A stretch of 64,000 bases of DNA from an uncultured Christensenella sp. (GCA_910585235.1 CAJUCM010000003.1:47880-111879), one strand, 5' to 3'; positions 17,222 to 26,568 are shown, numbered from the stretch's first letter. Translations and numbers: made by a program. Notes: generated by a model from the letters alone, not told the origin.

Positions 17222-19003
17222 TTATATTTCCTCCTTCAATACCCGCATGAGTTCTTCATAAATTGCGTCCTGTTCTTTGTAATACTTCCGCCAGCGCGCC
17301 ATATCTTCCAAACCCGTTTTCAACATTTTCACGCCGTTTTTGATCCGGTATTCAAACGCCTTTTTGATCTTCTTTTTCTGATCCGCTCTGAAAAACGCCA
17401 TGAGAACGCCCGCTCCGAGCCCGACGATCGCAAGCACCAAAAGCGTCACGCTGACCCCCGTGCCCCATTCCAGAACAAACCCGACGACCGCAAGCGCAAG
17501 AAAGAGCACGAACATGGAAGCGGAGATCGCGATCCCCTTTCCGCAGGCGACGTGCGTTTTATCCGACTTGACCCGCTGTTTGATCAGTCCGTCATAGTAT
17601 TTGAGAAGTTTGGGTTCGTTCTCCTCAAAGCTGTTTTCGTCGCCCGAAAGTTTACAGCCGTCCACGTCGAGCGGATAGATCTTCTTTTCCTTTTTGCGGT
17701 ACTGCCCGAACCGCGCCACCCCGTCGATACAGTCCTCTTTGATCCCGTCGAGGCAGAACTTTCTCACACGGCTGTCCGTCTTCATTTTGGAATCGAGCGC
17801 CGCGTCCGCCATGATGAGCGCCATGTTGTTTTGATTGTCGCGCTCCGCCATCATCTTTTTATAGGCTTCCTCGGCGACTTCCACTCTGCCGTTGGCTTTG
17901 ACGACCGCCTCTTCGTAACTGATCTTATCCATGAGCGCCTGCTCGTTCTCGTCGTAAGTGGAAATGAGCGAATAGAGCGAATCCTCGATCCTCTCCGCGA
18001 GCCTGTCGCTCAAAGAAAAGTCACTCTGAACGATCGAAAGAAAGTACTTTTTCAAGAGTTCGTTTTTCTCCGCGGAGGAGACGAGAGAAAGCATTTCTTC
18101 ATATTCCGTACAGATATGTTTGAGCGCGATAAATTCTTTGTCGGTCACGGAGATGAGCGCGGAAATATGGTTATCGACGCTTTCGCGGACGAGCGCTTTC
18201 GTCGAAGCCTGCCCCCGCGCCCTATCGATGAGTTCGCGCAATTTCTCCCCGACTTCGTTCGCAAAGTCGGGATCGGATCCCAGCGCCCCGCTCAACAGCG
18301 CTTGCAGGATATAGACGATCTCGTCGCCCACGCCGTTTTCATCCACGAGATTGAAATAAACTTTGTACCACGCCTTTGCCGCCTCGATCCTGTCAAAGCG
18401 GAGGGACGCGAGCAGAAAGAAGAGCGCGGACTTCCTCTCGTTCATCTGCATACTCTTGCTGACCGCGCGCTGACACGCCTCTTCCTCGTCCGACGCCCAT
18501 AGCATGACCGCCATCGTGGCGTACGCAAGCCAGTAGTCGGTGTTCGCAAGATACATTTTCTCCACCGTCGCGCGCGGCGCGTCGCTCGTCCATAAATTGG
18601 AATCGAGACCGACGACGTAGCCGAGCGAAACCCTTCTGAGCGCGTTATAGGTGCCGTAGAGCGTAAAATATTTATCGTAACTTCCCGTCAGGTTTTTGGA
18701 AGCCGTACTGCCCACCTTCAATCTGCGGTAACTCTCGACAAGGTCGTCGATCGTGCGCGATACGTTGGCGGCAATGACCTCTTTTTTGATCGTCTCGCCC
18801 GTGTTCATATCCATGGGCGGAGGCACCGTTTTGTTGAGCTGTTCGATGATCGAAATGGAAGCCGCAACGTCGCGCTGACAGCCTTCCACTTCGGCAACGA
18901 GCCTTATCTGCTCTTCCCTGAGCGCGTTGAACTCGGCAACGAGGCGGTTGTATTCGTTTACGAGCTGAACTTGCCGTTCGTACTCTGCATCGTAGTCTGC
19001 CAT
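17222..19003 (-). CDS. Coiled-coil protein with two C-terminal membrane helices (cluster paralogue A)
   Basis: A 593-residue unknown, with coiled coil at 1-60, a helical body containing DYWLAYATMAVMLWAS (156-171) and KSALFFLLASLRFD (191-204), the second shared block TYDENEQALMDKISYEEAVV (349-368), and membrane helices at about 490-512 and 516-538 before a basic helical tail. It lies 10 bp behind the zinc-ribbon/TIR-like gene with GGAGAGG as ribosome site. The short hairpin between the two membrane helices puts both long soluble parts on the same side, probably the cytoplasm. Confidence 0.7.
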   Translation of the reverse strand: MADYDAEYERQVQLVNEYNRLVAEFNALREEQIRLVAEVEGCQRDVAASISIIEQLNKTVPPPMDMNTGETIKKEVIAANVSRTIDDLVESYRRLKVGSTASKNLTGSYDKYFTLYGTYNALRRVSLGYVVGLDSNLWTSDAPRATVEKMYLANTDYWLAYATMAVMLWASDEEEACQRAVSKSMQMNERKSALFFLLASLRFDRIEAAKAWYKVYFNLVDENGVGDEIVYILQALLSGALGSDPDFANEVGEKLRELIDRARGQASTKALVRESVDNHISALISVTDKEFIALKHICTEYEEMLSLVSSAEKNELLKKYFLSIVQSDFSLSDRLAERIEDSLYSLISTYDENEQALMDKISYEEAVVKANGRVEVAEEAYKKMMAERDNQNNMALIMADAALDSKMKTDSRVRKFCLDGIKEDCIDGVARFGQYRKKEKKIYPLDVDGCKLSGDENSFEENEPKLLKYYDGLIKQRVKSDKTHVACGKGIAISASMFVLFLALAVVGFVLEWGTGVSVTLLVLAIVGLGAGVLMAFFRADQKKKIKKAFEYRIKNGVKMLKTGLEDMARWRKYYKEQDAIYEELMRVLKEEI

Positions 19004-19013
19004 ATCCTCTCCT

Positions 19014-21731
19014 TTACAGTTTGATGTGTGCGGCGATCAGATCGACCGTTTTTTTGTCGAGCTCTCCGAGTTGCAGATAATCTCTGAACTTCATCTTTTT
19101 GCCGTTGACGAATACTTTGTCCGTCGCGTCCATCCCCTTTTTTTGCAGATAACGGATCGTTTCCTCCGTCTTGGGAGCGATCTCTTTCAGCGTGAAAAGA
19201 TATGCCTGCAACAGATTGCACTGAACGTGTTTGCAGACCGTTTCGATCTTCTTCGGCTTGTCGGCAAACTCGACGACTTTGGGAACGAGCGCATCCTTGA
19301 CTTCCTGCGAACCTTTGAATTCCGAGACGAATCTGCCGATCGACGTCTCGTCGAAGGAGCGCACGCAATCGAATATTTTTCCGAGGTGCTCCTCATAACC
19401 GCCGATCAGACTTTCGCAGTGCCTCACGAAGATACGGCGGGCTTCCGCGGGATTCTCTTCGAGGTAGGGATACAGGTATTTGACGTAGGTCTCGTCATAG
19501 CGTTCGGGGAGAATGTCGAGATAGAGTTCGATGCTCTGCCTGCTGAACGGAAAGTCCCCGAACATTTCAAAAATTTCGCGCTTATCCTCGTCGCTGTCCC
19601 TGCCCGCAAGAAACGCCTCGATCTGTCTGTTGGCGTCGCCGTACTTGCCCGTCTTGGGCGCGAGCAGTTTCATAAATTCCTTTTTGAGCGGATCTCCGCC
19701 GAGGAGCATCTTCTCGTAATATTTGATTTCGAGATCGCTCACTTTGTCAATGAGGATCTTGACGGTCGCAAGCCGGTCGGCGCCGTTGCCCCTGATCGCG
19801 CCCACGAGCAGTTCGCTCGCAAGCCTTTTATCGATATTGAAATCGAAGAAAGCGATCTTGATTTTTTCAAGGTCGCAGTGTTCGAGAATATACTGCATAT
19901 TGTACGTTCCGAGATCGGAGATCCCCGACTGGTACCTGAGGTGTTTCAGAACTTCGTTTGCGACCTCGTTTCCGCCGTTTGCCGCAAGCGTCACGAGTTT
20001 ATCCACTTCCACATTGAGAAGGGGACGCTTGCCGTAATTTTCAAGCACCGCTCTGACGGAATCCGCGTCTTTCAGTCCGGAGAGCGCGCCGCCGAGCCCC
20101 ATAACGTTCAGCGGGATCTTATGAATATTCATGATCTTCACGACGGCGAGCGCGACGCCCTCCTCTTCGCAGTCGGAGAGATACGCGTTCAGATCGTCCG
20201 TTACGGCGGGCGTCATGTCCAGCTTGTCGGCGATCGCAAGGAGGTTGATCTGCTTCTGTACGCTGTCGCCCCCGTCTCCCCGAAGATAGGCGATTAAAAG
20301 CGCGTTTCCGTCCAAACGGGAGACGCCGCGCATGACTTCGCTCACCTCTTCCGTTCTGCCGTTTGCAAGGAGCATCTGCACGAGTTCCGTGACCGTCTTC
20401 GTATTGTAAATGTTATGATAGTCCACCATGTCGAGGACGAAACACTGCCTCGCCCTGTCCTTGATCGCGCCGAAACACTTCGCAAGATAAATGAGCAGAT
20501 TCGCGTCCGCGATCTCGCCGTAAACTCCGCGCTCCGAAAGCGTCAGCGACGGATATTTTTTCTTGATCTCCGCGCTCACGTTCTGAATGCTGTCAATGTG
20601 AAGATTCCTCTCCGCGGGCGGGCATTTTGAGAGAGCGGCAAGCTCCGTGCACAGCGTGGCGACGGGGATCAGCTCCTCCCCGTGAAGCCGCGCGAACTGC
20701 TCGAATACGATGCGGCTTGCGGTCTCCGTATTGCCGACGGTGAGGTTGGAAAGCACCATCGTCATGGCTTCGGAAAGCCCCTCCGCCTTTCTGTCCTGCA
20801 TGACGATCCGCTCGGTGACGACCGTCTTCGCGCTCTGCGAAGAGGACTTCTTTTCCTTTTTGCGGACGGCAAACGCCTTTGCATCTTCTATCCAGCCCTT
20901 GCCGTTCAGATCGATCGGCGCCTGCTTCTGGAACGTCTTTCTCAGGCGGAACGGAAACCTGCTCTCGTCAAGTCCGTTGTGCAAAACCTGTATTTTTTTG
21001 CCTTCGCCCGCAATGAACCGACCCCAGATATACTCGTTCCCGTCGAGCGTCTCTTCGCTTTCCGCAACTAAAAACATGGTCGCGGCGCTCTCGGACGCGG
21101 CGAAAATGCACGCCTCCGCACTCGGCGCGTTCTTCGGAATGGACTTCGACGGCAGGAAAATGCGGATCCCCTCTTTCTTCAATGCGTCAAAGAGTTGATC
21201 CGCCGCCTTTTTCTCGATACCGTCTTCCCCGCAGAAAATGAACGCGTCGTATTTTTCCTGCGAGGCGCTCAATTCATAAGAACGGTAACGGAGCTGTTCG
21301 ATCTCGGTCGCTTTTTTACGGTATTCCGCGCTCTCCTCTTCCCCGCACAGGTCGTAAATTTTTTGAAGATAAGCGGACTTCGTCGCGGGAATGCGGGAGA
21401 TCAGGTGGATCCTCGGAACATACGTCCCGTTTTCCTGAACGTATTCGATCCCGTACTCGGAAAGAAACGCGCCCCAATAGGCAAGCAGATTCCGATCGTC
21501 CTGCCCGATTGCGGACTCATAGATTTCAAGCGCTTTATCGAAATGGCGCAGCTTCCGCTCGCGCTCCGCCGTGTTGAGCTGTTCCACAAGCTGGGACGGA
21601 GTCTCCGCCCCCGCCTTTTCGATATTCCGATATGTATTGCCGCAATTTTCGCAGACGTATGTTCCGTCGGTATTCTTTTCCAGTTTACCGCCGCAAGTAT
21701 AACATTCCAGCCAATCTTTGTTTACTCTCAT
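19014..21731 (-). CDS. Zinc-ribbon, TIR-like and helical-repeat protein heading the cluster
   Basis: A 905-residue cytosolic protein. Order: zinc ribbon (Cys10, Cys13, Cys27, Cys30), a TPR-like region (about 45-155, with YWGAFLSEYGIEYV), a TIR-like domain (about 160-270, starting KYDAFIFCGEDGIEKKAADQ), then 600 residues of helical repeats ending in KKTVDLIAAHIKL. The ribbon-TPR-TIR order is common in Firmicute TIR proteins of unknown role. Glu206 in SAEACIFAASES sits where the catalytic Glu of NAD-cleaving TIR domains falls, but the usual W-x-x-x-E-W stretch is replaced by EYIWGRFI. Whether it is an enzyme or a sensor is open. Confidence 0.75.
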   Translation of the reverse strand: MRVNKDWLECYTCGGKLEKNTDGTYVCENCGNTYRNIEKAGAETPSQLVEQLNTAERERKLRHFDKALEIYESAIGQDDRNLLAYWGAFLSEYGIEYVQENGTYVPRIHLISRIPATKSAYLQKIYDLCGEEESAEYRKKATEIEQLRYRSYELSASQEKYDAFIFCGEDGIEKKAADQLFDALKKEGIRIFLPSKSIPKNAPSAEACIFAASESAATMFLVAESEETLDGNEYIWGRFIAGEGKKIQVLHNGLDESRFPFRLRKTFQKQAPIDLNGKGWIEDAKAFAVRKKEKKSSSQSAKTVVTERIVMQDRKAEGLSEAMTMVLSNLTVGNTETASRIVFEQFARLHGEELIPVATLCTELAALSKCPPAERNLHIDSIQNVSAEIKKKYPSLTLSERGVYGEIADANLLIYLAKCFGAIKDRARQCFVLDMVDYHNIYNTKTVTELVQMLLANGRTEEVSEVMRGVSRLDGNALLIAYLRGDGGDSVQKQINLLAIADKLDMTPAVTDDLNAYLSDCEEEGVALAVVKIMNIHKIPLNVMGLGGALSGLKDADSVRAVLENYGKRPLLNVEVDKLVTLAANGGNEVANEVLKHLRYQSGISDLGTYNMQYILEHCDLEKIKIAFFDFNIDKRLASELLVGAIRGNGADRLATVKILIDKVSDLEIKYYEKMLLGGDPLKKEFMKLLAPKTGKYGDANRQIEAFLAGRDSDEDKREIFEMFGDFPFSRQSIELYLDILPERYDETYVKYLYPYLEENPAEARRIFVRHCESLIGGYEEHLGKIFDCVRSFDETSIGRFVSEFKGSQEVKDALVPKVVEFADKPKKIETVCKHVQCNLLQAYLFTLKEIAPKTEETIRYLQKKGMDATDKVFVNGKKMKFRDYLQLGELDKKTVDLIAAHIKL

Positions 21732-21806
21732 CTACAACCCCTCGCCGTTTTGAAACCGTTGCGGGACGGTTCAATTACTTTTTTCCGTTGCTATACATTA
21801 TGTTAC

Positions 21807-21835
21807 AGTTTAACATTTTTGTCGAAAAATGTCAA
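21807..21835 (-). promoter_or_regulatory. Promoter of the AAA/TIR-like cluster
   Basis: TTGACA (21830-21835), 17 bp, TAAACT (21807-21812) on the minus strand, about 75 bp before the zinc-ribbon gene. It is the only clear promoter seen for the seven genes; gaps inside the cluster are 10 bp or less except one of 23 bp. Confidence 0.65.
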
Positions 21836-21862
21836 TATAATTATACAAAATCAATCCATAAA

Positions 21863-21899
21863 AAAGCGACCGCGGACACAATCGTTCCGCGGTCGCTTT
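21863..21899 (-). terminator. Terminator after the LacI-family gene
   Basis: A 14-bp perfect stem AAAGCGACCGCGGA/TCCGCGGTCGCTTT with a 9-nt loop and T-rich tail, separating the sugar operon from the AAA/TIR-like cluster. Confidence 0.88.
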
Positions 21900-21918
21900 C
21901 ATAAATTTATTCCGATCT

Positions 21919-22905
21919 TCAATCGTTTTCTTTTATACAGACCTCAAAATCAAGACGTTTGACATCGTCCATAGAGCTGTCCTCTTTGCGACGGACGATT
22001 TTTTCGAGCAACAGATCCACTGCGGCATCGGCAATTTTTTGTTTGTCGGAAGAAACCGTAACAAAGGGCGCGGGTACGGGATATTCCGCCTGAATATCGT
22101 CATAGCCGGTCACGAGCACGTCTTCCGGAACGCGGATCCCTTTTTTGCGCAAACGGGCAATGCACTGTAAAGCCATAATATCGCTGAAACAGAAAATCGC
22201 GTCGGCGTTCTTTTGAACAAGCTCGTCCACCAACGGGTTGATATTATTCTCTTCCATATATGCGGTATGATCGTCGCAGAACGTATATCCATGCGCGGCA
22301 AGCCCCTGTTTGAGTCCGTTGAGACGACGCTGAGAGCATTCCACGGAACGGGAGGTCCCCAAATAGCAGACGTTTTTGCGTTGCTTTTCCATAAGGTATT
22401 CGCCCATAAGATATCCGCCCCGAAAGTCGTCGGTAGAAACGGAATCCACTTCGATCTCTTTATTCTGCCTTCCCAACAACACGATTCCGATACGATTCTT
22501 TTTAAGAATTTCAAGAACTTTCGGCTGCGGCTCGATGAACGTAATAATGCCGTCCACCTGTCTGCCCATGATATTGCTCAGATCTTCCGTTTTAAGTTGA
22601 TTATAGATTCCCGCAAAAATAATGATATCGTAACCGAAACGGCTAAGTCTGCTGAACAACAGATCGGTCATGATCATATAATAAGGGTTCATCAGCGTAT
22701 CGAATACGATCGCCACCATTTTCGACTGTCCGTATCTGAGACTTGTCGCCACACGGTTGGGCACATATCCCATTTTGTCCGCAGTTTCAAGGATCTCTTT
22801 ACGGCAGCGCTCGCTGATTCCTCCCGCGCCGCGAATCGCCTTGGAGACCGTATTCACGGTCACGCCCAATTCGTCTGCAATATCGCTAAGCCGAATGTTC
22901 TTCAT
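21919..22905 (-). CDS. LacI-family transcriptional regulator of the carbohydrate operon
   Basis: A 328-residue repressor with an N-terminal LacI HTH (IRLSDIADELGVTVNTVSKA, residues 4-23), hinge helix near VATSLRYG, and a periplasmic-binding-like sensor domain ending DLLLEKIV. It is the last gene, just after the GH2 enzyme on the same strand, but has its own promoter flanked by an inverted repeat. It probably controls itself and the glycan operon in response to a sugar released by the GH43/GH2 enzymes; the effector is unknown. Confidence 0.88.
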   Translation of the reverse strand: MKNIRLSDIADELGVTVNTVSKAIRGAGGISERCRKEILETADKMGYVPNRVATSLRYGQSKMVAIVFDTLMNPYYMIMTDLLFSRLSRFGYDIIIFAGIYNQLKTEDLSNIMGRQVDGIITFIEPQPKVLEILKKNRIGIVLLGRQNKEIEVDSVSTDDFRGGYLMGEYLMEKQRKNVCYLGTSRSVECSQRRLNGLKQGLAAHGYTFCDDHTAYMEENNINPLVDELVQKNADAIFCFSDIMALQCIARLRKKGIRVPEDVLVTGYDDIQAEYPVPAPFVTVSSDKQKIADAAVDLLLEKIVRRKEDSSMDDVKRLDFEVCIKEND

Positions 22906-22923
22906 ACAGAATCCCCACTCACC

Positions 22924-22967
22924 AGTATATTGAATTTATTATAGCAAATTTAATATACTTTTGTCAA
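22924..22967 (-). promoter_or_regulatory. lacI-type gene promoter with flanking operator arms
   Basis: TTGACA (22962-22967), 18 bp, TATAAT (22938-22943). Arms AGTATATTGAATTT (22924-22937) and AAATTTAATATACT (22946-22959) are inverted repeats with 13 of 14 matching and straddle the -10 box, a good place for a repressor. Confidence 0.65.
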
Positions 22968-22972
22968 TGTTT

Positions 22973-24745
22973 TTACTTGAAGCGCCCCGTAACGGCGCGT
23001 GCAATGCGCTCGACATCGGCTTTGGGTTTTCTGTCCTTTGTCAAAAGTCCGTTGATTTCCTGCTCCACGTCGGCAAGTTGAGTATAGCAGAAGCCTTTGA
23101 TCTCTTCGCTTGCATAAATCGCTTTGAACACGCGTTCGAGAAAGGCAATCAATTCCGCCTCGTTCTTCACCTCCGAATAGCCGTAACTTTCTCCGTCGTA
23201 CTTCCCGTAAGAGGCGCCGCCCATTTCCGTAAGCAGGATCGGTTGCCCCTCGTCGCCAAATTCACCGACAAATATACTGCGGTTCGTCGAAGGGCGGTAA
23301 AGCAGGTTGCTACGCGTTGCAATGCCCTTTACATAATCCGCTTGCCGCGCAAAATCGTCTTTTCCTCCATGGGCATAGTTGTGGATCCCGATCAGGTCGG
23401 TTTTGACCATTTCCCAACCGTCGTTTGAAATAACGGGGCGGGAAGGGTCGAGCATTTTAGTGAGATAGTACAAAGAAAGCGCGTGCGCGCGCTGTTCTTC
23501 GGAACCGCGCAGATTGGGTACGCCCCAGCTCTCGTTGAGGGGAACCCAGGCAACGATACAGGGATGGTTGATCCGCTGGATCACCGAGTCCGCCCACTCT
23601 TCCTGAAAACGCGCGGCGGCGACCGCGTCGAAGTTTGCGCAATTCGCCGTTTCGCCCCATACGAGAAAGCCGAGTTTATCGGCATAGTAATGGAAGAGCT
23701 CGCACTCAACTTTCTGATGCTTGCGGCAGCCGTTAAAACCCATTTTTTTTGCAATTATAATATCGTTTGAAAGGTCTTCGTCGCAGGCGGGCGTCAAAAG
23801 TCCGTCCGGAAAATAACCCTGATCGAGAACAAGGCGCATAAAATACTTGTGATGATTTAAGTATATCTCCCCGTCCTTTACGGAAATCTCGCGCATGCCG
23901 AAATAGCTCGTCACAAAATCCCGCCGTTTTCCGTTTTTTATAAGCTCAATTTCTACGTCGAACAAAACAGGATTTTCGGGACTCCAACACAGCCCCGCCG
24001 AATGCGTCGAGCAGTTCATAATCTTGCCGTGAAACACGTCCAGCGTCAAACGCGCCAATCCGTCTTGGACGCGGGCGCTGCCCGCGGCAACGTCTTTCCC
24101 GTTCAAAAGAGCGCGGAGCCTTACTTCCGCGCCTGCTTCCGCATCGCAACGCAGAACAAATGCCGCCTCTCCGCTGTCGATATCCGTTTTAACGGTGAGA
24201 TCCTTGATATAGCTCTCGTTGACGCATTCGAGAAAAACGCTCTGCCAGATCCCGCTCGAACGGGTGTACCAGATTTCGCGCGGCTTTTCCTCCCAGAACT
24301 GTTTCCCGCGGGGCTGACATTCGTTAAAGGGGTCGTCCTCCACATAGACGCATAGTTCGTCGTTCTGATAGCCGAGAAAACGGGTTATTTCCACGCTGAA
24401 AGCGGTATTTCCTCCCGTATGTACGCCCGCGATCTCGCCGTTCACAAAAATTTTCGCCGCATAATCCACGGCGTTGAAATGAACGAAAATACGCTTGCCT
24501 TTCCAATCGGACGGAAGCGAGATCCTCTTTTTATACCAAAAATAACGGTGCGGCGCAGGATCGCCGATCCCGCTCAATTTGCATTCGTAAACGTAGGGAA
24601 CTTCGATTTTACGCGAAAACCGTTTGTTTGCATACCACTTTTCGCGCAGACCGACGTTCTTATCATCAAACTCGAAATCCCAGCTTCCGTTGAGAGACAA
24701 CCATTCCTCTCTTCTGAATTGCGGTCTTGGATATTCTTTTAACAT
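22973..24745 (-). CDS. Glycoside hydrolase family 2 enzyme
   Basis: A 590-residue cytosolic GH2 enzyme with sugar-binding jelly-roll (1-180, RREEWLSLNGSWDFEFDD), Ig-like domain (about 180-285) and TIM barrel. Acid/base Glu405 lies in VPLNESWG and the nucleophile Glu507 in ILLTEMGG. No signal peptide, so it acts on imported oligosaccharides. GH2 covers beta-galactosidase, glucuronidase, mannosidase and arabinosidase activities; partner GH43 genes suggest an arabinose or xylose-containing glycan, but the exact bond is not readable here. It follows the permease genes in the operon. Confidence 0.88.
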   Translation of the reverse strand: MLKEYPRPQFRREEWLSLNGSWDFEFDDKNVGLREKWYANKRFSRKIEVPYVYECKLSGIGDPAPHRYFWYKKRISLPSDWKGKRIFVHFNAVDYAAKIFVNGEIAGVHTGGNTAFSVEITRFLGYQNDELCVYVEDDPFNECQPRGKQFWEEKPREIWYTRSSGIWQSVFLECVNESYIKDLTVKTDIDSGEAAFVLRCDAEAGAEVRLRALLNGKDVAAGSARVQDGLARLTLDVFHGKIMNCSTHSAGLCWSPENPVLFDVEIELIKNGKRRDFVTSYFGMREISVKDGEIYLNHHKYFMRLVLDQGYFPDGLLTPACDEDLSNDIIIAKKMGFNGCRKHQKVECELFHYYADKLGFLVWGETANCANFDAVAAARFQEEWADSVIQRINHPCIVAWVPLNESWGVPNLRGSEEQRAHALSLYYLTKMLDPSRPVISNDGWEMVKTDLIGIHNYAHGGKDDFARQADYVKGIATRSNLLYRPSTNRSIFVGEFGDEGQPILLTEMGGASYGKYDGESYGYSEVKNEAELIAFLERVFKAIYASEEIKGFCYTQLADVEQEINGLLTKDRKPKADVERIARAVTGRFK

Positions 24746-24758
24746 TTCATTCTCCTTT

Positions 24759-25613
24759 TTAATCTTTCATACCGGAAGTTGCAATCCCCTCAATCACCTT
24801 CTCCTGCGTAAACATAAAGAGGATCAGTACGGGAATCGCCGACGTGATCGCGGCGGTCATGGTAAGCCCCAAGTCGTAATTATACGAACCCTGCATCAAA
24901 CTCAGTCCGACCGGCAACGTCATCATGGCAATATCCTCCGCGCCCATAATGATCTGCGGCCACATATAGTCGTTCCAATTCGACAAAAACGCAAAGATCC
25001 CCGCAACCATGAACGCCGAAGACGAAAGCGGAAGCACAATTCTTAAAAACACGGTGAACTGCCCCGCTCCCTCCACCTGTGCGCTTTCGATCAAGGATTT
25101 CGGAATTCCGAGAAAGAACTGACGCATGATAAACAAACCGAACACGCCGGCGGCGCCCGGAACGATCAGGGCGAGCGGCGAACCGATCCAATCGAACGCG
25201 ACCATCATGTTATACATGGGAACGAGATTGATCACGGTCGGGATCATCATAGTGGCGAGCACGCAGGTAAAGAGTATATTCTGCCCTTTGAAACGGAGCA
25301 GACTGAACGCATACGCCGCAAGCGAAACGACGACGAGGTGCAGAATTGTATATAGCGCCGCCGTATATACGCTGTTCCAGAGCCACAGGAGTACGGGATA
25401 CTGCTCGAAATCGGTGAAGAGTTTGATATAACGGTCCAAAGTGAATTCCCGCGGAATAAAGCTCAACAGGTGCGCGTCGATATCCGCGTCGGTCTTGAAC
25501 GAGGTAACGAATCCCCAAACGAGCGGAACCAGCCACAGCAGAGTAATAGGAATGAGGATCGCCATAGAAATGAGCCGACCTTTATTCAGACGGCGTTTGC
25601 GCTTTTCCGCCAT
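24759..25613 (-). CDS. ABC sugar transporter permease, MalG-type
   Basis: A 284-residue inner-membrane protein with six predicted helices, starting after the basic MAEKRKRRLNKGR. The EAA-type loop that docks the ATPase is seen as ESAQVEGAGQFTVFLRIVLP. It forms the translocation pore with the 25615 gene. It starts 1 bp after that gene stops. No ATPase gene is in the operon, as in many Firmicute CUT1 importers that share one MsmK-like ATPase. Confidence 0.92.
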   Translation of the reverse strand: MAEKRKRRLNKGRLISMAILIPITLLWLVPLVWGFVTSFKTDADIDAHLLSFIPREFTLDRYIKLFTDFEQYPVLLWLWNSVYTAALYTILHLVVVSLAAYAFSLLRFKGQNILFTCVLATMMIPTVINLVPMYNMMVAFDWIGSPLALIVPGAAGVFGLFIMRQFFLGIPKSLIESAQVEGAGQFTVFLRIVLPLSSSAFMVAGIFAFLSNWNDYMWPQIIMGAEDIAMMTLPVGLSLMQGSYNYDLGLTMTAAITSAIPVLILFMFTQEKVIEGIATSGMKD

Positions 25614-25614
25614 A

Positions 25615-26568
25615 TCAGTCGCCCCTCCTCTTTGAAACTCTGCTCTGAACGATACTGACCGCGATCATAATAATTCCCATGCAGACGGACATGGCGGAGG
25701 ACACGCCGGGATTGGCGTTCGCCCCCATTCCGATCGTGCGGATCCTCATCATTAAAACGGTAGTCGTAAAATCACCGTCGATCACGGGACCGCCGCCCGT
25801 TAAAAGCTGCGGCTGACCGTAAACGTTGAACGAGGCGATCATCGTCATAAGCAAGCAAAGCACGATCTGATTGGAGATTCCGGGCAACGTAATATGCCAA
25901 AAGGAACGGATCGCACCCGCGCCGTCAAGTTTTGCGGCTTCGTAAAGCGACTGATCGACATTCTTCATGCCGGCGCTGAAAATAACCATGTTCGTGCCGA
26001 TCGTCCACCACAGCGTTACGATCAGAATGGCGACCCACGCCCAGGGCTGCGCATTCAGCCAGTTGGGGCCCCCGATTCCGATTTTTTTGAGAAATTCGTT
26101 GATCACGCCTCCGTTTGCATAGAACTGCCACGACCAAATGATCACGACGGTCGAGATCGACAGAACGGTTGGCACAAAGAGCGAAAAGCGGAAAAAGCGG
26201 AAACCGTAGGGTTTTCGGTCGAGCAACCCCGCGAAAATCAGGGGCAGAATAATGAGGAGGGGCACGGAGATCGCAACAAAAAGCAACGTATTTTTCAGAC
26301 CGTTCCAAAAATAAGAAAAATAAATGCTTTCGCTGTTGAACAGAATTTTGTAATAATTGCCGAATCCCGCAAACGACGTACGGCTTGCATCGAACATATT
26401 CCAGTTAAAGAAACTGATCGTAATGCCGAATATGAACGGAAAGATCACGAACATACAGAAAATGATGCCGAAAGGCAGTAAAAAGGCAACGGGAACCAAC
26501 GCCTTTCTGATACGGGCGACACGGTTTACGGTCTTTGTTTCCTTTCTGTTGCAGGATCTTTTCATCAT
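25615..26568 (-). CDS. ABC sugar transporter permease, MalF-type
   Basis: A 317-residue membrane protein with a long first helix (LVPVAFLLPFGIIFCMFVIF) and the EAA loop YEAAKLDGAGAIRSFWHITL. I start it at ATG 26568, which overlaps the stop of the binding-protein gene as TGATG, with GAGG just upstream; a second ATG follows immediately. It pairs with the 24759 permease. Confidence 0.92.
   Translation of the reverse strand: MMKRSCNRKETKTVNRVARIRKALVPVAFLLPFGIIFCMFVIFPFIFGITISFFNWNMFDASRTSFAGFGNYYKILFNSESIYFSYFWNGLKNTLLFVAISVPLLIILPLIFAGLLDRKPYGFRFFRFSLFVPTVLSISTVVIIWSWQFYANGGVINEFLKKIGIGGPNWLNAQPWAWVAILIVTLWWTIGTNMVIFSAGMKNVDQSLYEAAKLDGAGAIRSFWHITLPGISNQIVLCLLMTMIASFNVYGQPQLLTGGGPVIDGDFTTTVLMMRIRTIGMGANANPGVSSAMSVCMGIIMIAVSIVQSRVSKRRGD

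Noticed and set aside
19026..20297. 423-residue plus-strand frame opposite the zinc-ribbon/TIR-like gene
   Set aside because: Antisense shadow; the minus-strand protein has zinc ribbon and TIR-like features, the plus frame has none.
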